From assembly GCA_016787295.1 (NCBI GenBank), contig JAEUUX010000047.1, positions 1 to 39,914 on the forward strand: a stretch of DNA of 39,914 nucleotides, written 5' to 3'. Within the stretch, counting starts at the first letter, position 1, and every line of letters starts with the position of its first letter. The notes below the pieces were generated by a model that saw only the letters and a list, made by a program, of their open reading frames with translations, ran no database searches and was not told where the DNA came from. Positions 33,596 through 39,914 of this stretch are shown in pieces. Both the position numbers and the translations under genes were made by a program. This stretch comes from Chitinophagales bacterium. Lineage in GTDB: Bacteria; Bacteroidota; Bacteroidia; Chitinophagales; UBA2359.

Positions 33596-34123
33596 ATGCG
33601 TAAATTATTCTTATCTATTGCGTTACTTGTTGCTACAACTGCTGGTTTAGTAGCACAAGAACAAGAAGTAACCAAAGAACTAACGAAAAGCGACATTAAG
33701 CCAGCTTCCTTTGTAATTGGCGAAGATGGTCAGTTACAAGAAACCACCGCTCCTGTTATTCAATTTACAGAAGAGACTTTCGATTTTGGCGAATTAGAAG
33801 AAGGTCCGCAAGTAACCCACGAGTTTAAGTTCAAAAACACAGGCAAAGAACCTTTGACTTTGAGCAACGTAAAAGCGTCTTGTGGTTGTACAACACCAGA
33901 TTGGCCCAAAACTCCTATCCTTCCCGGCGAAGAAAACGTGATTAAAGTAACCTACAACACTAAAGGTCGTATTGGTGCATTCAACAAAGCTGTTACTATT
34001 ACTTCTAATGCCTATACACCTACTGCACGTATCTATATCAAAGGTACAGTAAAAGCAGCTCCACAAGAGCAAACAACACCTGTTAAACCAGCCATTTCTC
34101 CTTTGTTGAAAGGCGACCAATAG
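33596..34123 (+). CDS. DUF1573 domain-containing secreted protein
   Basis: A 175-residue secreted protein with a signal peptide ending near VAQEQE (residues 20-22). Residues about 55-152 form a DUF1573 (PF07610) Ig-like domain: TFDFGELEEGPQVTHEFKFKNTGKEPLTLSNVKASCGCTTPDWPKTPILPGEENVIKVTYNTKGRIGAFNKAVTI is its standard pattern, with the conserved SCGCT. Family members are abundant in Bacteroidota and resemble ASPM/SPD-2/Hydin-type beta sandwiches. The specific role is unknown. It is a single-gene unit with its own promoter and a strong terminator. Confidence 0.93.
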   Translation: MRKLFLSIALLVATTAGLVAQEQEVTKELTKSDIKPASFVIGEDGQLQETTAPVIQFTEETFDFGELEEGPQVTHEFKFKNTGKEPLTLSNVKASCGCTTPDWPKTPILPGEENVIKVTYNTKGRIGAFNKAVTITSNAYTPTARIYIKGTVKAAPQEQTTPVKPAISPLLKGDQ

Positions 34124-34202
34124 TATTGCTATACAACAAACGAAAAGTTGACCAATAGATGTTAAGTTTTTCGGTTTTTTGTATATATTTTATTTTATTA
34201 CG

Positions 34203-34240
34203 CCTCCTTTCGTGCTTTTGTTCGAAAGGAGGTTGTTTTG
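34203..34240 (+). terminator. Terminator of the DUF1573 gene
   Basis: A perfect 10 bp stem (arms 34203-34212 and 34223-34232) with a 10-base loop and TTGTTTTG after it. A TTG-initiated upstream extension of the next gene would begin inside this T-run, which speaks against that start. Confidence 0.85.
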
Positions 34241-34261
34241 TATTTGCCTAAAAAAAAATGT

Positions 34262-34870
34262 ATGAATCCAACACCATTTGACCAAAATTATTGGGATACA
34301 CGTTACCAAAACCACGAAACGGGCTGGGATATTGGCTATGTGAGTACGCCCATAAAAGACTACATCGACCAGCTAACAAACCGCACTTGGCGCATATTGT
34401 TGCCAGGAGCAGGCAATAGTTATGAAGCAATATATCTATTGCAGCAGGGGTTTGAACAAGTACATATTTTGGATATTTCGCCAACTGTGTGCCAACGTTT
34501 GCAGGACGAACTGTCCGAATATATCGAGCAAGGCAGATTGGAGGTGCATTGTGAAGATTTTTTTGACCACCAAAATACCTACGATTTGGTGCTTGAACAA
34601 ACCTTTTTTTGTGCCTTATCGCCCGACTTACGCGCGGGATATATCCAAAAAATGCACGAACTTACCCGACCCACTGGACGCTTGGTGGGAGTGTTGTTTG
34701 ACCGCGTGTTTGACCATACCGACCGACCGCCTTTTGGTGGAAAAATATCGGAGTATGTGCCATTATTTGCACCTTATTTTGAGTTGCACACTTTTGCAAC
34801 TTGCTATAATTCTGTTCCACCACGAGCAGGAACAGAGTGTTTTATTAATCTAAGGCATTTGGAGGCATAA
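34262..34870 (+). CDS. TPMT-family SAM-dependent methyltransferase
   Basis: A 202-residue class I methyltransferase of the thiopurine S-methyltransferase family (PF05724). FDQNYWDTRYQNHETGWDIG at the N-terminus is the family signature. RILLPGAGNSYEAIYLLQQGF (about 45-65) is the SAM-binding motif I, with VHILDISPTVCQRLQ as the acidic strand. YDLVLEQTFFCALSPDLRAGYIQKMHEL (about 108-135) and GRLVGVLFD follow. Bacterial members methylate selenium, tellurium or thiol compounds, but the substrate here is unknown. The ATG at 34262 is chosen over a TTG at 34238. It converges on another methyltransferase gene across a shared hairpin. Confidence 0.9.
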   Translation: MNPTPFDQNYWDTRYQNHETGWDIGYVSTPIKDYIDQLTNRTWRILLPGAGNSYEAIYLLQQGFEQVHILDISPTVCQRLQDELSEYIEQGRLEVHCEDFFDHQNTYDLVLEQTFFCALSPDLRAGYIQKMHELTRPTGRLVGVLFDRVFDHTDRPPFGGKISEYVPLFAPYFELHTFATCYNSVPPRAGTECFINLRHLEA

Positions 34871-34921
34871 ATTGAACCACCATAATCAAGTGGCAAAGAA
34901 ACTTATACATAAAATTTTTAA

Positions 34922-34951
34922 AAAAACGTCCCAAACAAATTTGGGGCGTTT
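34922..34951. terminator. Shared terminator between two methyltransferase genes
   Basis: Arms 34922-34934 and 34939-34951 pair over 13 bp with one G-U, flanked by A-runs and T-runs. It lies between converging genes and can serve both. Confidence 0.8.
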
Positions 34952-34958
34952 TGGCGTT

Positions 34959-35729
34959 TTATTTGATAGCAATGGGCAACAAATCGAAACAAGTGTCAGA
35001 GGCAGGAGCAATGTGGTAATCATCGACCTTAATATCATCTACTAATTGGGTATTTTTGGACAACAACAAACGTCGATTCATACGGTTGAGCAGGTCATAT
35101 GGAATTTGCAGGACTTGGCGCGGCAAGCGATATTGAAGATTAAAAACATCGAATCGGGTGAATTTACTCACCGATTCTTTATTTCTATAGTAATAGTCTT
35201 CCACTTTTGCATTACCATACACGCCCATCATGTCTACCTTGCCAAAATATTGGCGCAACAAATTGTGTAGTCCTACAACAGTATATTCGCGAATATGCCA
35301 AGGGTTGCGGGTCAAAGACATTTTGATATTGGGTGTTGTCAAAATCAGGGAACCGCCCGGCTTTAGCACTCTACTCATTTCTGCTATCAAGGCTCGGTCG
35401 TTTTCGATGTGTTCAATGACCTGAAAACTCACTACAAAATCAAACGTATTGTCGGCAAATGGCAAAGGAGGCACGCTCATTTGTGCAAAACGCACATGGT
35501 CTAAACCTTGCGCATAACGGTCAATATCGGTGGCATATTTATCTATTGCCATATAATCGGAGGCATGGGGAGCTAAGATAGATACACCATAACCTTCGCC
35601 ACAACCTACTTCCAATACTTTGCCACTAATATGGCGAGCTGCTTCGTTGTAGGCAACCAGATGGCGCTGAAAAATTACATTATCGGAGTGTTCGTGTGAT
35701 GATACACGTTCGGCAGTTTGCATGGACAT
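34959..35729 (-). CDS. SAM-dependent methyltransferase (Methyltransf_11 type)
   Basis: A 256-residue class I methyltransferase. KVLEVGCGEGYGVSILAPHA (about 36-55) is SAM-binding motif I. DYMAIDKYATDID follows as the second strand. FDFVVSFQVIEHIEND (about 89-105) and LKPGGSLILTTPN complete the fold. The C-terminal third, with NPWHIREYT, is like methyltransferases that act near cell-surface sugar genes or on lipids, but the substrate is not known. The frame extends to 35873, yet the ATG at 35729 (MSMQTAERVSSHEHSDN) gives a normal start, and the extension would be an unusual aromatic stretch. A possible TAATTTTG -7 box lies upstream of this ATG. Confidence 0.88.
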   Translation of the reverse strand: MSMQTAERVSSHEHSDNVIFQRHLVAYNEAARHISGKVLEVGCGEGYGVSILAPHASDYMAIDKYATDIDRYAQGLDHVRFAQMSVPPLPFADNTFDFVVSFQVIEHIENDRALIAEMSRVLKPGGSLILTTPNIKMSLTRNPWHIREYTVVGLHNLLRQYFGKVDMMGVYGNAKVEDYYYRNKESVSKFTRFDVFNLQYRLPRQVLQIPYDLLNRMNRRLLLSKNTQLVDDIKVDDYHIAPASDTCFDLLPIAIK

Positions 35730-35949
35730 GAAAAAGTATTTTACAAAATTTGGCACAAAATTACGAAAAAACGCAAACAAAATAGACCAAATAAGAAATT
35801 TTGGGCGTTTGAGAGCAAAAAATATTATAATATAAACAAAAAAACTATAGGTATTTTGCCGTGATACGCCCATTTAAAGCTACTTAGCTCGATTTGGCAC
35901 AATTTTGGCTATACAAAGTGGGTTAAATTCCCTTAAAAATGTAGTTTTT

Positions 35950-37953
35950 ATGTTTCCACTTTTTCTATTAAGATGGACAAAAAGCATACCTATTTTCATT
36001 GTATTGATATGTAGTGCGTTTTTTAGTCTGTATAGTCAAGCCCAAAACGCTGATACCTATAACGCCGATGTTTTAGTGAAATACCATGATTTTGCCTTAA
36101 AACTTATTAGGGTAACACCTGGTTTTACACCGCCTGTTGCTTCGCGTGCGTTGGGCTATATCGGTTTGGGCAGTTATGAGTCAATAGTGCAAGGTATTCC
36201 AACTTATCAAACTGCTGATGGAGTGTTGTTAGGTTTGGGACCCAATGCCATCACCGACCCTGTTGGCACAGATTACCACTATCCAACTGTAGCCAATAAT
36301 GCTTTGGTATATTTGGTAGATAGTTTGTTTGCCAATATGTCTACTGCTAACCGCACAGCTCTCTATAATTTACGAGATAGTTTAAATACTGTTTATCAAA
36401 GCCAAACCACACCAACCAAATATAGTAATTCGGTGACGTGGGGCGGAGCTATTGGGGTAGATGTATTTAATTACTCCAAAACAGATGGTGGGCATAAGGG
36501 TTATACCACCAATTTTCCTGCCAGCTATACTCCACCCACAGGACTTGGACTCTGGGAGCCAACACCTGTCGCTTTCCAGCCCATTCCTTTGCAGCCATAT
36601 TGGGGCAACAACCGTCCTTTTGTGGCAGCCGACAACACAACCGAAGTGCCAACTGCCTTGCCCGTGCCTTTCTCTGATGTAGTGGGTTCGCCTTTCTACA
36701 ACTATGCCAAACAAGTGTATGATGTGGGTAATGCCTTAACCACAGAGCAAAATAATATCGCACTTTATTGGGCAGATGGTGGCGGAACGGTCACACCACC
36801 AGGACACAGCGTCTCGATGCTTACCCAACAAATAGTAGCCAATAACAATAATTTGACATTTGCTACTTTGGCGTATGCGAAATTGGATATGGCAATGACA
36901 GATGCATTTATCAATTGTTGGAAAACAAAATATACCTACAATTTGCTGCGCCCTGTTACCTATATTCAGGATTATATTAATCCGACATGGTTGCCAAGCA
37001 TTGCCACCCCACCTTTCCCTGAATTTACATCAGGACACTCCACGCAATCGGGTGCTTTTGCCGCTGTTATGGAGTCGCTATATGGTCCTGCTTATAGTTT
37101 TACGGACAATACTAATGGCACCAACTTTGGTGGTTCGCGGTCTTTTGCCAACTTTGATGCCGCCGCCGCCGAAGCCGCTGTTTCGCGCCTCTATGGTGGC
37201 ATACACTACGAATTTAGTAATGATAAGGGTGTAGATGTGGGCAATAATATTGGTAATAACATCAACGAATTGTTTGCTACCCAGTTGCGAACAAGTGCTA
37301 CTGCCGATGTTTCGCTGCAAATGGCGATTAGCCAATCACAAGCCAACGTTGGCGGGCAAGTGGTAGTAAGTGTTTATTTGGTAAACGACGGTATGACTGC
37401 TTTGGACAATGTGCAAATACAGGTGAATTTGGCAGACAGTCTCCAGTTTGTGAGTGCTACTCCAGAACTTGGCACTTACAATACATCAACTGGTATTTGG
37501 ACAATTCCACATATCGATGCTGGTGTGGCAGTAGTAGAACTGCAGCTATTAGCAACAATTATCGGTGATGGTATTCCCACTTCAACTGCCGAAGTTATTG
37601 CGATGACTGGCACCGATGCCGATTCTACTCCCAACAATCAAAATGTGGCTGAAGACGACCAAGCTACGATTTGTATGAGCGTGCCTGTGGTGATGTGCAA
37701 CATCAACGTTACGCTTGATGCACCTGCTGGTTATACTGAATATCAATGGTATAAGAGTACTGATAACGGACTTACATATCAGCCGTATGCCACTACACAA
37801 TCGGTCACCATCACCGAAGTGGGTTATTATACGGTGGGTGTGAATGGAGCGATATTGGGTAGTTGTGGTGACCAACTATGTTGCCCTTTGATAGTAGAAC
37901 AAAATTGTTGTCCTGCTCCAAAATGTGTTACTATTGGTTTTGTGAAACACTAA
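35950..37953 (+). CDS. Secreted vanadium-dependent haloperoxidase/PAP2-like protein with DUF11 domain
   Basis: A 667-residue secreted protein from the ATG at 35950. A hydrophobic signal (about 12-31) ends at YSQAQNAD. The catalytic region is of the vanadium haloperoxidase/PAP2 type, with all oxyanion-binding motifs: K327-x6-R334-P335 (KYTYNLLRP), SGH (361-363, in PEFTSGHS), and SR...H...D (R413, H419, D425 in SRLYGGIHYEFSND). Residues about 452-560 form a DUF11/CARDB-like beta domain. The last 80 residues contain an Ig-like GYTEYQWYKS stretch and a Cys-rich end with CCPAPKCV. It could oxidise halides or act as an acid phosphatase; sequence alone does not decide. The TTG-initiated frame from 35905 is not preferred. 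Confidence 0.9.
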   Translation: MFPLFLLRWTKSIPIFIVLICSAFFSLYSQAQNADTYNADVLVKYHDFALKLIRVTPGFTPPVASRALGYIGLGSYESIVQGIPTYQTADGVLLGLGPNAITDPVGTDYHYPTVANNALVYLVDSLFANMSTANRTALYNLRDSLNTVYQSQTTPTKYSNSVTWGGAIGVDVFNYSKTDGGHKGYTTNFPASYTPPTGLGLWEPTPVAFQPIPLQPYWGNNRPFVAADNTTEVPTALPVPFSDVVGSPFYNYAKQVYDVGNALTTEQNNIALYWADGGGTVTPPGHSVSMLTQQIVANNNNLTFATLAYAKLDMAMTDAFINCWKTKYTYNLLRPVTYIQDYINPTWLPSIATPPFPEFTSGHSTQSGAFAAVMESLYGPAYSFTDNTNGTNFGGSRSFANFDAAAAEAAVSRLYGGIHYEFSNDKGVDVGNNIGNNINELFATQLRTSATADVSLQMAISQSQANVGGQVVVSVYLVNDGMTALDNVQIQVNLADSLQFVSATPELGTYNTSTGIWTIPHIDAGVAVVELQLLATIIGDGIPTSTAEVIAMTGTDADSTPNNQNVAEDDQATICMSVPVVMCNINVTLDAPAGYTEYQWYKSTDNGLTYQPYATTQSVTITEVGYYTVGVNGAILGSCGDQLCCPLIVEQNCCPAPKCVTIGFVKH

Positions 37954-38818
37954 GTATACTAAATTGAATACAGTCTTCGGATTTTGTAAAATATTGACAG
38001 TCGAATAATTGTGGTCACAAAAACGTGTCTCTACGTACACTATTTTCGCTGTCCGAAATAGTGCTGTAGTCGGTCGTTGAGGCATGAAAGTGACGGCTAA
38101 ACAGACAAAGAATGATAAACTGCCTCAACGATTGCCTACATTTTGTGGTAGCTAATACAACAAAACAGACAATTTTCGCACCATTTTGCTTGCTACCACA
38201 AAATTAAGCAAAGACCACAGCACGCCGGACGAATCCACTCGAAAAAGAACACCTTTTTTTGCTTCTTTTTTGGGTGAGCAAAAAAGATGAATCACCATTT
38301 TTTACTTACGAAAGCAACATTTGGAGGAATGGCAAATGGTCGTTAATTGATGTTGCATTTTGAGATGAGTAAGTAACATCATTCATTTATCAAATCCGAA
38401 AAGTATTTTCAATTCAGTATAGATGCTATCTTATCTAATTTCTATAGGAAAAACTGCACTCTATTAGGAGAGCAGTTTTTTTGTTTTTAGGACAGACAGG
38501 AAAAACTATTAATAGTAGAGTTAAAATTTTGCTCAGGTTTTCAAATTAAAATTACGTAGTCATGAGCTATTTTTTTGCTGCAAAGGCAAGAAAAAAAATA
38601 GTTAATGAGCGTTTTGAGGTATCTTTTTTTCGAAAAAACGAACTATACAAACAAAAAGCTATTTTTTGAAATAGCATTTCTTCCATCGATAGAACAAAAT
38701 TTGTGGATTGCGTGTTTCATCAAGTTTGTTTTTTTTGTGTTCATGCTATTAAACGTTTGCCATAACAAACAGTCCAAAGAAAAGAACGCAACATTTACAA
38801 GATTAAACCCTATTCTCT
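37954..38818. other. Long intergenic region with several inverted repeats
   Basis: No convincing protein is encoded in these 865 bases. Three inverted repeats occur in a row: 38038-38063 (arms of about 10 bp), 38075-38084 with 38121-38130 (10 bp, perfect) and 38140-38152 with 38192-38204 (13 bp, perfect). This suggests a folded RNA or the remains of a small mobile repeat. A terminator-like hairpin lies at 38449-38482. The remainder is AT-rich spacer upstream of the DUF4476 gene. A 74-codon open frame at 38605-38829 runs into the next gene and is not called. Confidence 0.55.
38449..38482 (+). terminator. Terminator-like hairpin in the intergenic region
   Basis: AAAACTGC and GCAGTTTT pair, with further pairs inside, and a run of seven T follows on the plus strand. 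It could end a transcript that starts in the folded region upstream or reads through from the haloperoxidase gene. Confidence 0.65.
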
Positions 38819-39619
38819 ATGATAAATAAACTGTTAATTATTGCTGTTTTGTTGGGCGGTTTGTCTTTTTCTGTCTTTGCCCAAAAAACAAGTATTTTCC
38901 ACCTCAAAGTATTTAACAATGCACCTTTTGCGGTGGTGATGGACGGATTGTCTCCCCAAGAAGCGCGAGATATGTATACATTGCGCAACCTCCCGAAAGG
39001 TTTGCATCGTCTACAGGTTTTTCAACGTGTGGCAGGAGCAGGTGGCAACGCACAATCCGTTAAAATTGCCGACGAACGCATAGAAATTGACGGCAAACGC
39101 GAATATTTTGCATACATCGATAATAGAGGAAATTATAGAATTCATCAAATCGTTTTCCTCCATGACTATCCACAGAACCCATATATAACCCCAGAAACGG
39201 CTACGAATAACCCGTCTATTCAACCTTATACGCCTTCCACAAACCAAACCACCAATAATAATCAGCCGTCTAACAGTAATAACCCCCGTCCTAATACCAA
39301 TAATGCTACAACACCCAGCATTCCTGCTAACGCTATTGCTGCTGCTGATTTTGACAATTTGCGTAAAGCCGTCAAAGAAGCCGATTTTGATGATACACGT
39401 TTAGTAATTGCTAAACAAGGTATGAAAAATCGTAGTTTTAGCACCGCACAAATCCAAGCCTTATTAGAAGTTATTGGTTTTGAGTCTTCTAAATTGGACT
39501 TAGCCAAGTTTGCGTATGACTATACTTATGACCGTAGTAACTATTATCAACTGTATAGTGCTTTTAAATTCAGCACAAGTACAGACGAGTTGGCTAAATA
39601 TATTGCCAACAAAAATTAA
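38819..39619 (+). CDS. DUF4476 domain-containing secreted protein
   Basis: A 266-residue secreted protein. The signal peptide MINKLLIIAVLLGGLSFSVFAQ is followed by an N-terminal beta domain (about 25-115), where LRNLPKGLHRLQVFQRV resembles the small PEGA-like sandwich often paired with this family. A long Asn/Thr/Pro-rich linker (about 125-170) comes next. The C-terminal DUF4476 domain (PF14771, about 174-262) has AAADFDNLRKAVKEADFDDTRLVIAKQ and LDLAKFAYDYTYDRSNYYQLYSAFKF. The family is mostly Bacteroidota-specific and of unknown role. The ATG at 38819 gives the signal peptide. A strong terminator follows the gene. Confidence 0.92.
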   Translation: MINKLLIIAVLLGGLSFSVFAQKTSIFHLKVFNNAPFAVVMDGLSPQEARDMYTLRNLPKGLHRLQVFQRVAGAGGNAQSVKIADERIEIDGKREYFAYIDNRGNYRIHQIVFLHDYPQNPYITPETATNNPSIQPYTPSTNQTTNNNQPSNSNNPRPNTNNATTPSIPANAIAAADFDNLRKAVKEADFDDTRLVIAKQGMKNRSFSTAQIQALLEVIGFESSKLDLAKFAYDYTYDRSNYYQLYSAFKFSTSTDELAKYIANKN

Positions 39620-39652
39620 TGTCCTCTGAACCTATCCCAAAATTCTCCTCTG

Positions 39653-39685
39653 CCACCAGATAATAAACGGTCTGGTGGTTTTTTG
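39653..39685 (+). terminator. Terminator of the DUF4476 gene
   Basis: CCACCAGA and TCTGGTGG form an 8 bp perfect stem with a 10-base loop, followed by TTTTTTG. It lies 34 bases after the stop codon. Confidence 0.85.
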
Positions 39686-39830
39686 TGTCCATAGACGTAG
39701 AACTTTGGCGCTATGGTGTTTTTGTGGACAAGAGGCAATTTGTTGTGTGTTTACAAATATGAAGTTAGTGTTTCATTTTGGTTATTTTGTCGGAATGAAA
39801 TGCTATTATTCAGCACAATATCATCTCACT

Positions 39831-39914
39831 TGTTCGAGTGGCGAAGCGCGTTAGGGATGTGGCGGGTGGCGTTAGCCAGTGCGTAGCTTGCGAAGCACCG
39901 AAGCGGCAGCGAAG
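39831..39914 (-). repeat. Dispersed intergenic repeat, copy 2 (cut by window edge)
   Basis: Read on the minus strand this block repeats the element at 7917-8001: CTTCGGTGCTTCGCAAGCT, then CGCACTGGCTAACGCCACCC, then ATCCCTAACGCGCTTCGCCA and CTCGAACA. Four or five substitutions separate the two copies over about 80 bases. It is in opposite orientation to copy 1 and continues past the end of the window. Confidence 0.85.

Noticed and set aside
38605-38829. 74-codon plus-strand open frame before the DUF4476 gene
   Set aside because: It overlaps the DUF4476 start in another frame, is rich in Phe, Leu and Lys from AT-rich DNA and has no family resemblance.
1-39914. CRISPR array, phage, insertion sequence or defence system
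   Set aside because: I looked for regularly spaced repeats, transposases, integrases, cas genes and toxin-antitoxin pairs and saw none. The only nuclease-like genes are PolX and the orphan PD-(D/E)XK-like protein, both in housekeeping contexts.

Overview
The window looks like chromosomal DNA of a Bacteroidota bacterium. The sequence is AT-rich. Several promoters have the TAnnTTTG -7 box of this phylum, often about 19-21 bases from a TTG or TTTG -33 box, and Shine-Dalgarno sequences are mostly absent. It encodes a type IX secretion (T9SS) C-terminal sorting domain, DUF4476, DUF1573 and PepSY-like proteins, and the DAHP synthase/chorismate mutase fusion found in this phylum. I see no phage, transposase, CRISPR array or recognisable defence island.

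Layout. Bases 1-90 are the 3' end of a 5S rRNA gene with its terminator, so an rRNA operon lies to the left. 0.2-4.9 kb (minus strand) holds a lipoprotein, a PseC-type sugar aminotransferase paired with an AI-2E family membrane protein, and a T9SS cargo protein. 5.1-7.9 kb (plus) holds a large unrecognised helical protein and a WecA/TagO-like phosphoglycosyl transferase. 8.1-9.9 kb is a peptide-binding lipoprotein facing an epimerase plus polysaccharide flippase pair (10-12.4 kb). 12.4-16.5 kb holds an HtrA protease, dapF, corA and mscL. tRNA-Glu, a phasin-like protein, DAHP synthase/chorismate mutase, a PD-(D/E)XK-like protein and a LolD-type ATPase follow to 20.3 kb. 20.6-25.1 kb is a YejA/YejB/YejE-like peptide importer operon with no ATPase gene. 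25.2-29.5 kb holds a possible peptidoglycan-binding protein, a secreted beta-propeller, a PepSY-like protein and tRNA-Asn. 29.6-33.3 kb is a tight minus-strand operon: beta-propeller/SPOR fusion, AtpZ, a small membrane protein and PolX. The rest holds a DUF1573 protein, two methyltransferases, a vanadium-haloperoxidase-like secreted enzyme, a structured non-coding stretch and a DUF4476 protein.

Many genes concern the cell envelope: a lipid-linked sugar transferase, a flippase, a sugar aminotransferase, dapF, HtrA, a LolD-like ATPase, MscL, a SPOR protein and secreted T9SS-type proteins. They sit in many separate transcription units, so this looks like ordinary core genome rather than one dedicated cluster. 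The most notable points are a PolX that has lost all three polymerase aspartates while keeping its PHP site, a propeller-SPOR fusion transcribed with AtpZ, two tRNA promoters identical into the transcribed region, an inverted pair of dispersed repeats 32 kb apart, and a folded non-coding stretch after the haloperoxidase gene. Several genes start at an internal ATG rather than at a longer TTG-initiated frame; those choices are noted entry by entry.
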